A stretch of 64,000 bases of DNA from Pontivivens insulae (GTDB taxonomy: Bacteria > Pseudomonadota > Alphaproteobacteria > Rhodobacterales > Rhodobacteraceae). Positions 1-8,134 of this stretch are shown here, piece by piece. The translations under genes and the position numbers were made by a program. Below the pieces are notes generated by a model. The model saw only the letters and a list, made by a program, of their open reading frames with translations. It was not told the origin of the DNA and did not search any database. Positions within the stretch are counted from its first letter, which is position 1. Every line of letters starts with the position of its first letter. Where the stretch lies: contig NZ_OMKW01000003.1 in assembly GCF_900302495.1 (NCBI RefSeq), positions 620,001-684,000 on the forward strand, in the 5' to 3' direction.

Positions 1-35
1 CGGGTGCGGGGCTTGTGATCTTTCGAATAGGGCAT
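1..35 (-). CDS. TetR/AcrR family regulator, N-terminal fragment (cut by window edge)
   Basis: Only the first eleven codons lie in the window, reading M-P-Y-S-K-D-H-K-P-R-T and then an Arg codon that is cut. A strong AGGAGG ribosome binding site lies at 46-41, five bases before the ATG. The Met-Pro-Tyr-Ser ... Lys-x-Arg-Thr-Arg start is typical of one TetR/AcrR subfamily, just ahead of the helix-turn-helix. The gene diverges from the MAPEG gene across a 42-bp palindrome, which suits a local autoregulated repressor. The family call rests on very few residues. Confidence 0.55.
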   Translation of the reverse strand, partial: MPYSKDHKPRT

Positions 36-61
36 CTGGTCCTCCTGTCGCGGTCACTATG

Positions 62-103
62 GCACCTCTCAAAATATGTTCTTTAACATTTTTTGAGAGG
101 TGC
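62..103. promoter_or_regulatory. 42-bp near-perfect palindrome, candidate TetR operator
   Basis: Positions 62-74 and 91-103 are perfect reverse complements (arm GCACCTCTCAAAA), and the inner bases 76-80 pair with 85-89, leaving only one internal mismatch. It lies between the divergent tetR start at 35 and the MAPEG start at 142. No T-run follows on either strand, so an operator is more likely than a terminator. Binding by the adjacent TetR protein is inferred from position. Confidence 0.6.
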
Positions 104-141
104 AAGAACCGGAGCTTCACCAACGACGAAGGAGCCGTTCC

Positions 142-573
142 ATGGCCGAGAGCCTAACCCTGATCACCGCCTATCAACCCGCCCTGATTGCCCTTGCGCT
201 GGCCGCGCTGATCGCGCCCGTTCAGTCATTTCTGAGCGCGCCATTTGCATTTATCCGCCGTGAGCAGGTGCCCGGAATGCCATTGCGACACGATCATTCG
301 CGTCTGAGTTTTCGGGTGTTACGAACCTATTCCAACACGGTCGAGAACCTGCCTGCCTTTGGCATCGCCGTTGCCGTCGCCATTGTCGCCCAAGGCGCAC
401 CTGGCTGGGTCAACGCCCTTGCGATAGGGCATCTGGCCTGCCGGTTGGCATTCTGGGGGATTTACTATGCGGGGCTTGGACCGGCGGCCGGTGGACCACG
501 CACACTCGTCTATGTCGGCGGTTTGCTGACGAATATCGGCTTGTGCGTGGTCGGGTTGTTGGCGCTGGTCTGA
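142..573 (+). CDS. MAPEG family membrane protein
   Basis: The 143-residue product has four hydrophobic segments and the look of the MAPEG superfamily (membrane-associated eicosanoid/glutathione metabolism proteins). A conserved stretch near residues 55-75 contains R-x-x-R-x-x-x-N-x-x-E-N. Bacterial members sit in the inner membrane and are often of unknown substrate; some act as glutathione transferases or peroxidases. I chose the ATG at 142 because a GAAGGAG site lies just before it; an in-frame ATG at 100 falls inside the palindrome. The palindrome and the divergent TetR gene suggest inducible expression. Confidence 0.75.
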   Translation: MAESLTLITAYQPALIALALAALIAPVQSFLSAPFAFIRREQVPGMPLRHDHSRLSFRVLRTYSNTVENLPAFGIAVAVAIVAQGAPGWVNALAIGHLACRLAFWGIYYAGLGPAAGGPRTLVYVGGLLTNIGLCVVGLLALV

Positions 574-581
574 CCAGCGCC
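561..581. terminator. Hairpin at the convergent ends of the MAPEG gene and hom
   Basis: GGCGCTGGT at 561-569 pairs perfectly with ACCAGCGCC at 573-581 around a three-base loop, and the MAPEG stop codon lies within it. No T-tract follows on either strand. It may act as an mRNA 3' end structure rather than a classical intrinsic terminator. Confidence 0.35.
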
Positions 582-599
582 CCGATAAGATCCGAGGGA

Positions 600-1886
600 T
601 CAGACGTTTTCGATGCGCAGGGCGACCGGAGCTTTCAGGCTGACCGGGCTCTGCGTGATGACGTTGAGGGCACGATCAAGCGCGGCGCGCCCGGTTTCAT
701 GGGTCACAATCAGGACCAGCGCGCCATTTTCATCCGGTTCGGACTGTCGCATCTGATCAATAGAGATCCCCTCGGCTGCCAACGCACCGGCGACTGTTGC
801 CAAAGCGCCCGGCGTGTCATCCAGCGTCAGGCGCAGGTAGTACGCCGCCGCGGCTCCATCGGCCGAGCGGTTCGGTGCCGTCAGGCGGTCTGCCGGAATG
901 CCGAAGGCCGGAACGCGCAGACCACGGGCGATATCGATCACATCGCCCAAGATCGCAGACGCCGTCGGGCCTTCGCCCGCACCCGGCCCCTGAAACACGG
1001 TCTGACCGACGAAATCACCCTCGATCACCACCATGTTGGTCACGCTTTGCAGGCCGCCCAGCGCACTTTGCGCCGGGACAAGGCAAGGCTGCATGCGCTG
1101 CTCCAACCCCTCAGAGGTCATCTGCGCAACACCCAAGAGTTTGATGCGATAGCCAAGATCACGGGCCATCAGAATGTCAGCGAGGCTGATCTGTTCAATC
1201 CCTTCGGTTTGAACACCGTCAAAATCGACGCGCGTGCCGAAGGCCGTCGCGGCCAACAGTGCCAGCTTGTGCGCGGCGTCAATGCCGCCGACATCGAAGG
1301 AGGGATCAGCCTCGGCATAGCCCTTTTCCTGAGCGGCGCTGAGCACGCTTTCATAGTCGTAGCCGTGCTCCTCCATTTGCGTGAGGATGTAGTTGCAGGT
1401 GCCGTTAAGCACACCCATCACGCGGGTGATGCCATTTGCGGCCAGCCCTTCGGTCAGGGCTTTCATGACGGGGATGCCACCCGCAACGGCGGCTTCATAG
1501 CGCAGCATCGCGTCGTTTTTTTCTGCCAGTGTCGCGAGCGCCTGGCCATGATGGGCAAGCATCGCCTTGTTAGCGGTGACGACGTGTTTGCCTGCGGCCA
1601 GCGCCGCCTCGGTCAGCGCCTTGGCCGGGCCGTCTTCGCCGCCCATCACCTCGATCACCAGATCGACATCATCGCGGCGGGCGAGGGCGACCGGATCATC
1701 CTCCCACGCGAAGGCGCTGAGATCGACACCGCGATCCTTGCCCCGCGACCGGGCGGAGACAGCGGTAATTTCCAGCGGACGCCCGGCCCGCATTGCCATC
1801 GTCGTTCCATGTGTCGCCATCATTCGCACGATACCTGCGCCGACGGTTCCAAGACCTGCGATCGCGATGCGAAGGGGGTGAGACAT
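600..1886 (-). CDS. hom: Homoserine dehydrogenase
   Basis: Homoserine dehydrogenase reduces aspartate semialdehyde to homoserine with NAD(P)H, feeding threonine and methionine synthesis. The 428-residue protein has a dinucleotide-binding G-L-G-T-V-G at residues 11-16, the family segments G-T-C-N-Y-I-L and D-V-G-G-I-D-A-A-H-K, and a C-terminal ACT domain (roughly 345-425), the usual site of threonine feedback. The ATG at 1886 is preceded by AAAGGAAG; an in-frame start 21 codons upstream lacks a site and adds non-conserved residues. The long open frame on the opposite strand is a shadow. Confidence 0.95.
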   Translation of the reverse strand: MSHPLRIAIAGLGTVGAGIVRMMATHGTTMAMRAGRPLEITAVSARSRGKDRGVDLSAFAWEDDPVALARRDDVDLVIEVMGGEDGPAKALTEAALAAGKHVVTANKAMLAHHGQALATLAEKNDAMLRYEAAVAGGIPVMKALTEGLAANGITRVMGVLNGTCNYILTQMEEHGYDYESVLSAAQEKGYAEADPSFDVGGIDAAHKLALLAATAFGTRVDFDGVQTEGIEQISLADILMARDLGYRIKLLGVAQMTSEGLEQRMQPCLVPAQSALGGLQSVTNMVVIEGDFVGQTVFQGPGAGEGPTASAILGDVIDIARGLRVPAFGIPADRLTAPNRSADGAAAAYYLRLTLDDTPGALATVAGALAAEGISIDQMRQSEPDENGALVLIVTHETGRAALDRALNVITQSPVSLKAPVALRIENV

Positions 1887-2108
1887 GGGAAACTTCCTTT
1901 GAGCTGTCATACGAGCCAGAGGGATAGGGGAAGGCGCGGGCGCGGGCAACCAGATAGGCGCGCGGCGGCTGTGCGATCACGTTGTCGTGCATCAGAGGGC
2001 GGATCAGGACAGTCGGAACCCGGTTTCTTGCTTCGTTCCGGTTTGCGCCGGCCGCTCCACGGGATATGGTGTGAGCTGAGACTGCCACCCTCAACATGAT
2101 GTGTTGCC

Positions 2109-3872
2109 ATGCCGCGTGATCTGACACCTGCCTTTCTTGACGTCGAAGCCTCGCTGAGCGGGCGCCGGTGGGTTGGGCCGGGGGCGGATGAGGCACGGGC
2201 GGCGAGCCGGATTTCACAGGTTGCCGGGCTGGAAGCCTCTGTCGCAGCCGTGCTGGCGCGTCGGGGGATCGAAGCGGAAGATGCGACGGCATTTCTGGCC
2301 CCGACCCTGCGCGAACTGATGCCGGACCCGTCGGTGCTAAAGGACATGGACACCGCGATTGCCCTGTTTTGCGACGTGGTGCGTGCCCAGGGGCGGATCG
2401 CCGTCTTTGCGGATTATGATGTGGACGGCGGGTCCTCGGCGGCGCTGCTGCTGGATTGGCTGGGTCAGCAGGGGCTTTCGGCGACGCTCTATATTCCTGA
2501 CCGTATTGACGAAGGGTATGGGCCGAATGTGCCCGCAATGGAGCAATTGGCCCGAGGCCATGATCTGATCATCTGCGTCGATTGCGGGACGCTGTCCCAT
2601 GAGCCCATTGCAGCCGCGCGGGCCGCCGGGGCGCAGGTGATCGTGCTGGACCACCACCAAGGCGGGGAAATTCTGCCCGATGCCGGTGCGGTGGTTAACC
2701 CCAACCGGCAGGATGAGGACTGCGGCCTTGGCTATCTGTGTGCGGCCGGTGTCGTGTTCCTGATGCTGGCGGGGGCCAATCGGGCGCTGCGGGCCGAACG
2801 TTCGGTGCCAGATCTGATGGCGATGCTTGACCTTGTGGCGCTGGCCACGGTCGCAGATGTCGCCCCGCTGATCGGGTTCAATCGCGCGCTGGTGCGGCAG
2901 GGGCTGTCCGTGATGGCGCGTCGCGAGCGTGCCGGGCTGGTCGCGTTGGGCGATGTTGCAGGGTTGAGTGCGCGGCCCACGGCCTATCATCTGGGCTTTA
3001 TGCTTGGACCGAGGGTGAACGCAGGGGGTCGGATCGGGGCGGCGGATCTGGGCGCGCGCCTGCTCGCCACCCGTGATCCGCATGAAGCCGCCGCGATGGC
3101 TGAGCGGCTGGATGCGCTCAACAAGGAGCGGCGCGAAATCGAGGCACAGGTTCTGGCGCAAGCGATGGAGCAGGCGGAGGCGCGCGGCACGGATGGCGCG
3201 CTGGTCTGGGCCGCGGGCCAGGGTTGGCACCCCGGTGTTGTTGGCATTGTCGCGGCACGTCTGAAGGAAGCCACCAACCGCCCCGCCGTCGTCATCGGAT
3301 TGGAGGCAGGTGTTGGCAAAGGTTCGGCCCGCTCGGTCACCGGGGTGGACCTGGGCGCTGCCGTGGCGGCGTGCACGCGGGAAGGATTGCTCACCAAGGG
3401 CGGTGGTCACGCGATGGCCGCGGGCCTGACGGTGGATGAAGAGAAGATCGACGCTGCAATGGAGCGTCTGTCTGAGCTGCTCGCCAAGCAGGGGGCGGCA
3501 GCGATTGGCCCCAAGGACCTGCGGCTGGACGGGTTGTTGACGACGCGGGCTGCCCAGCCCGATCTGGTCGAGGCGCTGGATCAGGCGGGTCCCTTCGGGG
3601 CGGGTGCCCCTGCCCCACGTCACGCGCTGGCCGCCCAGCGGATCAGCTTTGCCAAGCGCGCGGGAGAGAACCACCTGCGACTTACCTTTGCCGATGACAG
3701 TGGCGGGCGGCTGGATGCGATCTGTTTCCGGGCATTTGATGGCCCACTGGGACCGGCGCTGGAGAACCACGGCGGGGCAAAGTTCCACGTCGCCGGGCGG
3801 CTCGAAATCGACGAATGGGGCGGTCGGCGCAAGGCCAAGCTTCGTCTTGAGGACGCAGCCCCCGTGGCCTGA
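2109..3872 (+). CDS. recJ: Single-stranded-DNA-specific exonuclease RecJ
   Basis: RecJ degrades single-stranded DNA 5' to 3' in recombinational and mismatch repair. The 587-residue protein carries the DHH phosphoesterase motifs: D-Y-D-V-D-G at residues 102-107, a C-V-D-C-G segment near 156-160, and D-H-H at 181-183. The DHHA1 region with G-G-G-H-A lies near residue 435. No strong ribosome binding site is visible upstream. The 222-bp gap to the divergent hom holds no other gene. The stop codon abuts the stop of the convergent acetyltransferase. Confidence 0.95.
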   Translation: MPRDLTPAFLDVEASLSGRRWVGPGADEARAASRISQVAGLEASVAAVLARRGIEAEDATAFLAPTLRELMPDPSVLKDMDTAIALFCDVVRAQGRIAVFADYDVDGGSSAALLLDWLGQQGLSATLYIPDRIDEGYGPNVPAMEQLARGHDLIICVDCGTLSHEPIAAARAAGAQVIVLDHHQGGEILPDAGAVVNPNRQDEDCGLGYLCAAGVVFLMLAGANRALRAERSVPDLMAMLDLVALATVADVAPLIGFNRALVRQGLSVMARRERAGLVALGDVAGLSARPTAYHLGFMLGPRVNAGGRIGAADLGARLLATRDPHEAAAMAERLDALNKERREIEAQVLAQAMEQAEARGTDGALVWAAGQGWHPGVVGIVAARLKEATNRPAVVIGLEAGVGKGSARSVTGVDLGAAVAACTREGLLTKGGGHAMAAGLTVDEEKIDAAMERLSELLAKQGAAAIGPKDLRLDGLLTTRAAQPDLVEALDQAGPFGAGAPAPRHALAAQRISFAKRAGENHLRLTFADDSGGRLDAICFRAFDGPLGPALENHGGAKFHVAGRLEIDEWGGRRKAKLRLEDAAPVA

Positions 3873-4331
3873 TCACGTCGCCGTTGGCGGAATGTCGAAA
3901 TGCAGCACCTCCTCACGGATGCCGAGCGACTCGTATAGCGCGATGGCGGGCGGATCGTCGTAATCGGCCTGCACGAACACGACATAGGCGCCGATCTCAC
4001 GCGCGATGGACTGCACATATCCAATCAATGCGGTCGCAACGCCACGGCGCCGGGCAGGTTCTGCCACTGCCAGATCATAGATGTAGATCTCACGTCGGGC
4101 CTGCTCGAACTTCACCAGCTCGTAAGCGACAAGAGCACCGCTCATCCGATCTCCATCAAACGCGGCAATCGCGATGAACCCGGGATTGTCGAGCAAATCT
4201 TCGAGATGAGCATCAGGGGGCGGAGCATCTGCGTAGCTCGCCTGATCCTCGAATGCCACGGCAAAGAGCGCGTTTATGGCCCGCATTCCGGCGACATCCC
4301 CCGGCCCGATCCGTCTGATATCGTGATCCAT
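3873..4331 (-). CDS. AAC(3)-I-like GNAT acetyltransferase
   Basis: This 152-residue protein is a GNAT-fold N-acetyltransferase resembling the AAC(3)-I aminoglycoside 3-N-acetyltransferases. It carries the marker segments K-F-E-Q-A-R-x-E-I-Y-I-Y-D-L-A-V, the acetyl-CoA loop R-R-R-G-V-A-T-A, and a C-terminal F-V-Q-A-D-Y plus A-L-Y-x-x-L-G. The start at 4331 has a strong GGAGGTGTT site; an in-frame start 42 codons earlier does not. It is a chromosomal single gene without mobile-element neighbours, so a housekeeping or intrinsic role is as likely as drug resistance. Substrate is not predictable. Confidence 0.75.
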   Translation of the reverse strand: MDHDIRRIGPGDVAGMRAINALFAVAFEDQASYADAPPPDAHLEDLLDNPGFIAIAAFDGDRMSGALVAYELVKFEQARREIYIYDLAVAEPARRRGVATALIGYVQSIAREIGAYVVFVQADYDDPPAIALYESLGIREEVLHFDIPPTAT

Positions 4332-4441
4332 TCCAACACCTCCGGTCTTACATACGTCACGGAAGGGAGAGGACGTGGGTTGATTGATGCTGGGTGGCCC
4401 GCCATGCTCAGCTTCCCTGAGATCAAGAGGATTACAGCGCG

Positions 4442-5209
4442 ATGACCGAAAGGCCAAGGCTCTGCTTCATGGCATCGCACAGCACGTTGGCGATGGAAGC
4501 GGCCGCGCTTTTGAAAGGCCGCTATGGTCAGCACGATGAGGCGGACGCCGATATCATCGTCGCATTGGGCGGGGACGGGTTCATGCTGTCCACATTGCAT
4601 GAAACACAACACCTGCCCGCGCCAGTCTATGGCATGAATCGGGGGACCGTTGGATTTTTGATGAACGCCTATGCGCCCGATGACCTTTACGAGCGCATCG
4701 CCGAGGCAGAGGAAGCTGTGATCAATCCCTTGCGGATGGAAGCCACCGATCGTGCGGGCGCCACCCACAGCGCATTGGCCATCAATGAAGTTTCGATGCT
4801 GCGCATGGGACCGCAGGCCGCGAATCTGGCAATCTCTATCGATGGGCGTGAGCGGATGGCCGAGCTGGTGTGCGACGGTGCGCTGGTCTCCACGCCTGCG
4901 GGATCCACTGCCTACAACTACTCGGCCCATGGACCGATCCTGCCGATTGGCGCTGACATTCTGGCGCTGACTGCAATCTCCGCCTATCGGCCGCGCCGGT
5001 GGCGGGGTGCACTCTTGCCCAGCAGTGCCGTGGTGAGGTTCGATGTTCTGGAGCAGGAAAAGCGCGCTGTGGCCGCGACAGCGGACAGTACAGAAGTGCG
5101 TGACGTGGTCAGTGTGACGATCAGGTCGGAACCAAAGGTGGCCCATCGACTGCTGTTCGATCCGGGGCACGGTCTGGAAGAGCGGCTGATCCGCGAACAG
5201 TTCGTCTAG
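4442..5209 (+). CDS. nadK: NAD kinase
   Basis: NAD kinase phosphorylates NAD+ to NADP+ in the cytoplasm. The 255-residue product has the hallmark G-G-D-G at residues 43-46 (A-L-G-G-D-G-F-M-L), the N-E-V segment, and the conserved D-G-A-L-V-S-T-P-A-G-S-T-A-Y block. The length is typical of the short proteobacterial form. It stands alone between the divergent acetyltransferase gene and creA. Confidence 0.95.
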   Translation: MTERPRLCFMASHSTLAMEAAALLKGRYGQHDEADADIIVALGGDGFMLSTLHETQHLPAPVYGMNRGTVGFLMNAYAPDDLYERIAEAEEAVINPLRMEATDRAGATHSALAINEVSMLRMGPQAANLAISIDGRERMAELVCDGALVSTPAGSTAYNYSAHGPILPIGADILALTAISAYRPRRWRGALLPSSAVVRFDVLEQEKRAVAATADSTEVRDVVSVTIRSEPKVAHRLLFDPGHGLEERLIREQFV

Positions 5210-5287
5210 GCATTTACAGCCGGAACATGGAAATTCGCGGGCGGCGCGCCTAGCTTTCAGGGCAATGCAATCCCGAAAGGAACCGCC

Positions 5288-5752
5288 ATGTTGCGCGCCG
5301 CGCTTTTAAGCTCCCTTGCGATCCTGATGCCCGCCACAGCCTTTGCCGATGAGATCGGTGAAGTCACAACCGCTTGGCGCCTTTTGGGTGCGAACCACCG
5401 CATCGTTGTCGAGGCATTCGACGACCCGGTGGTGAACGGAGTGTCCTGCTTTGTCTCGCGGGCGCGCACCGGTGGGATCAGCGGATCGCTAGGACTGGCG
5501 GAGGACACGTCGGACGCGTCCATCGCCTGCCGCCAGGTCGGGCCGATTTCCTATGACCCCGATGAGTTGGAAGAGGGTGACGAGGTGTTTTCGGAACGCG
5601 CATCCATCCTGTTCAAACGTGTGCAGGTCGTTCGCTTCTTCGATGAAGCGCGCAACACGTTCGTCTACCTCACCTATTCTGACCGCCTGATTGAAGGCAG
5701 CCCGCAAAACTCCATTTCCGCGGTGGTGATCCGCCCCTGGGACGAGGGTTAA
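5288..5752 (+). CDS. creA: CreA family periplasmic protein
   Basis: The 154-residue protein begins with a signal peptide, with probable cleavage after A-T-A-F-A (residue 20). It then matches the CreA family in its D-P-x-V-x-G-V-S-C-F-V-S segment, a G-x-x-G-x-x-x-L-A-E-D-x-S-D-x-S-I-A-C-R block and a C-terminal T-Y-S-D-R. The function of CreA is unknown. An AAAGGA ribosome site lies just upstream. Its stop codon overlaps that of the convergent downstream gene by four bases. Confidence 0.88.
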   Translation: MLRAALLSSLAILMPATAFADEIGEVTTAWRLLGANHRIVVEAFDDPVVNGVSCFVSRARTGGISGSLGLAEDTSDASIACRQVGPISYDPDELEEGDEVFSERASILFKRVQVVRFFDEARNTFVYLTYSDRLIEGSPQNSISAVVIRPWDEG

Positions 5753-6507
5753 CGGGCGTAGCGGTCTACGACGGCGGGCGAAAGGGTGAAGCGGTCTGAT
5801 CCATCGACCGCACGCAGAACAGCCTGAGCGATCAGCGTGTCGAATGCCTCGGCCCGCGTGGCCTCATCCTGTGGCTGCCGCGTCTTAATCAGGGCCGCAT
5901 CAGAGAGAAGCGTGCTACGATCAAACTCTGACTGATCCTGAATATGGTGACGCCACGCCGCCGCGATCTCGATGGCATGCAGCGCGTTGCGCGGCATGCG
6001 GGGACTTGCATAGTCAGCGACACCAAGAACGGGGCGTGATGCCCGCGGCTTGGCTGCGGCCGCTGCCGGCCCGGCCGTCATTGCACGATCGAGTGCGGAG
6101 GCAAGCTGATCCTGCGGAAGCTCCTGCGCCTTTTCCTCGATCTCTTTGAGAGAGCTGATCTCTCCCTCCAGAGGGGCTGGCGCAATCTCATCCGTTTGTG
6201 CAGGGCCGGTATCTGGGGTTCGGGAAAAAGCGAATGTACTGCGGGCCGGCGCCGTGGCGCTCTGGCCATCAGAGCTGAGGATCAGGGTGTCATCTTCGAC
6301 CCGGGCCGTGATCGGACCTTCGGTTTGGAGCGCCACGTTCAGTTCGTCCAGCGGAATGACCCGACGCCCGAAATCGGGATTGCGCTTCTCGACTTCTTCA
6401 CACAGGGCGATCAGGCGCTGAAGCAGCGGCAAGGGATCATCGATTCCTTCGATCTCACAAGCGAAGGCGCCGAAGCTGAGGGAAATCCGGGGAAGGTCGT
6501 CGGACAT
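5749..6507 (-). CDS. Conserved hypothetical protein, alphaproteobacterial
   Basis: I do not recognise a named family. The protein is about 252 residues. Its N-terminal 50 residues (L-S-F-G-A-F-A-C-E-I-E-G-I-D-D-P) form a compact module of a type I associate with Rhodobacteraceae hypothetical proteins. An acidic, Ala/Pro/Glu-rich, probably disordered middle (residues 70-150) follows, then a helical C-terminal domain from about residue 155. There is no signal peptide or membrane segment. The ATG at 6507 is preferred because homology-like sequence begins there; 6519 is possible. It diverges from thiN. Confidence 0.6.
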   Translation of the reverse strand: MSDDLPRISLSFGAFACEIEGIDDPLPLLQRLIALCEEVEKRNPDFGRRVIPLDELNVALQTEGPITARVEDDTLILSSDGQSATAPARSTFAFSRTPDTGPAQTDEIAPAPLEGEISSLKEIEEKAQELPQDQLASALDRAMTAGPAAAAAKPRASRPVLGVADYASPRMPRNALHAIEIAAAWRHHIQDQSEFDRSTLLSDAALIKTRQPQDEATRAEAFDTLIAQAVLRAVDGSDRFTLSPAVVDRYAR

Positions 6508-6609
6508 TGGCAGTCTCATCGGGTGGGTAAGGGCATGGCCGGAATATTGCCCTGCGCGCCGCTCATGGCAAGCGGTTGACGGCCTGCACATCACGTTACA
6601 TTCAGAAGC

Positions 6610-7269
6610 ATGACAGATGCAGCGCTCGCCTACTCCTCTCCGGTCGTGATGATCGGGGGTGCTCCGCCCGAAATGGCGCTGATCGACAGGCTGTGCGGCA
6701 TGGGGCTTCCGCTGATTGCAGCAGATGGTGGCGCGGATGTGCTGTTGCAGCGCGAATACAGGCCGGATGCCGTGATTGGCGATCTGGATTCGGTGCGCGA
6801 CCCCGAGCAATTGCGGGCCCTCGGCGTGCCCCTGCATCACGTCGCCGAGCAGGACACGACGGATTTTGAGAAGTGCCTTGCCCGCGTTGAGGCGCCTGGT
6901 GTGCTCGCCACCGGGTTTCTGGGCGGGCGGTCAGATCACACATTGGCGACGATGTCCGTGCTGGCACGGTTCCCCGCGGGGCGCGTGATTGTGCTGGGGG
7001 GGCCAGATCTGATCGTACATTGCCCCGCACGCATCGCACTCGATCTGCCAGAGGGTGTCCGATTTTCGCTCTACCCCATGACGCGAGTGCGGGGGCATTC
7101 GAGCGGGCTGCACTGGGCGTTGCAGGACGTGACGCTGGACCCGCTGGGTCTGATCGGGACTTCCAACGTGACGCTGGGCCCGGTTGAGCTTGAGATAACG
7201 GAGGGGACCGCTTTGCTGATCCTGCCGATGGACCATCTGAACACCTTGAGAAAGGCCTTGAAATGGTAA
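6610..7269 (+). CDS. thiN: Thiamine diphosphokinase
   Basis: This enzyme transfers pyrophosphate from ATP to thiamine to make thiamine diphosphate. The 219-residue protein shows the family motifs A-A-D-G-G-A-D near residue 38, G-D-L-D-S near 57, D-T-T-D-F-E-K near 82 and G-G-R-S-D-H-T near 105. The length is normal. The last two codons overlap the start of a small lipoprotein gene, so the two are probably co-transcribed. Confidence 0.92.
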   Translation: MTDAALAYSSPVVMIGGAPPEMALIDRLCGMGLPLIAADGGADVLLQREYRPDAVIGDLDSVRDPEQLRALGVPLHHVAEQDTTDFEKCLARVEAPGVLATGFLGGRSDHTLATMSVLARFPAGRVIVLGGPDLIVHCPARIALDLPEGVRFSLYPMTRVRGHSSGLHWALQDVTLDPLGLIGTSNVTLGPVELEITEGTALLILPMDHLNTLRKALKW

Positions 7270-7592
7270 GAGCAACTGCGATGGCCGCCCTGGTCGGTTT
7301 GGCCGGATGCGCCGCCGAGACAGCGCCGACCCAGCCCGCCACCCCGGATGTGGCACAGGCTGTTGTCGAGCGGATCCTGGCGATGGATTGTCAGGAACTT
7401 GCCGCGACCGAGCGGTTGTTGGGCCTTGTTGCTCAGGGCGAGACGCTGGCGCGCACGCTTTTGGCCACGGGTCAGCTGGAAGGGGTTGGGATCAGCGAAG
7501 GATTGATCGGGCAAAGTGCCGAGGCGCGCGGGCAGACCCAGCGGCTGATCGATTTCACCCAGTTGATCAAGCTCTGCGCGCTGCGCGGCTAG
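7263..7592 (+). CDS. Small predicted lipoprotein
   Basis: This 109-residue hypothetical protein starts with a short lipoprotein signal, M-V-R-A-T-A-M-A-A-L-V-G-L-A-G-C, with the lipobox Cys at residue 16. The mature part is a helical domain with two cysteines (near residues 43 and 105). It overlaps thiN by seven bases. Its stop codon overlaps the stop of the convergent PNPOx-family gene. No function can be assigned. Confidence 0.6.
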   Translation: MVRATAMAALVGLAGCAAETAPTQPATPDVAQAVVERILAMDCQELAATERLLGLVAQGETLARTLLATGQLEGVGISEGLIGQSAEARGQTQRLIDFTQLIKLCALRG

Positions 7593-8134
7593 GGCGCACG
7601 CCAGCTGCCCGTCCATCCATCCTCACGACAGAACAGCGCGCGGCTGTGGCGGCTGCGGTCGAGGTGCAGCAACTCAATCTGATCGAGCGTGACGCGGATC
7701 AGCGCGAAAGCTGGGGGACCATCGAAGCGCGTCACCTCAGGGGAGGGGATGATCGCGCCGGGGGTTTGGGAAATCCTGTAAATCTCGTGGGTCCGCGCTG
7801 GCAGGCGAGACTCCACGTCCTTGGCCAGAGGCGTGCCGATATGCAGCTCGGCCCGCCCGCGCAGCCGGATTTGCAGATTGGCGCGCGCATCCCACACGTG
7901 GAGCGCGACGGCCGGATCGGCCGCGATCTGCGTGATTTTTCCGGCCTGAGCGTGGGAATGGATGTCGAGCGTCCCGGCGTCGCGATTGGCTGCACGAAGT
8001 ACGACGGTGCGCATCTCTGGCCCGGTGGTGGCCAATGTCGGGCGGTTGCAGGCCGATTTGGGATCAGCAACACCGCGCGACAGGCGCGACCACGCCGCGT
8101 TGAGGAAACTCTCAAGAGATGCGGGCGGGGTCAT
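7589..8134 (-). CDS. Pyridoxamine 5'-phosphate oxidase (PNPOx)-family flavin-binding protein
   Basis: The 181-residue protein has the split-barrel flavin-binding fold. An R-x-x-L-A-T-x-x-x-x-x-x-R-T-V-V-L-R segment lies near residues 31-48, followed by A-L-H-V-W-D and a Glu/Arg-rich C-terminal strand. It is not PdxH itself: the family's C-terminal substrate-binding block is not apparent. It overlaps the upstream AttH-like gene by four bases, making it the last gene of an ABC transporter operon. Flavin binding is inferred from the family; the substrate is unknown. Confidence 0.75.
   Translation of the reverse strand: MTPPASLESFLNAAWSRLSRGVADPKSACNRPTLATTGPEMRTVVLRAANRDAGTLDIHSHAQAGKITQIAADPAVALHVWDARANLQIRLRGRAELHIGTPLAKDVESRLPARTHEIYRISQTPGAIIPSPEVTRFDGPPAFALIRVTLDQIELLHLDRSRHSRALFCREDGWTGSWRAP

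Noticed and set aside
543-2099. 518-codon plus-strand open frame opposite hom
   Set aside because: It is an antisense shadow of a clear homoserine dehydrogenase gene in GC-rich DNA. The product is Arg/His/Gln-rich, has no domain, and there is no ribosome site.
2337-3788. 483-codon minus-strand open frame opposite recJ
   Set aside because: It is a shadow of recJ. The composition is low-complexity basic and no family is recognisable.
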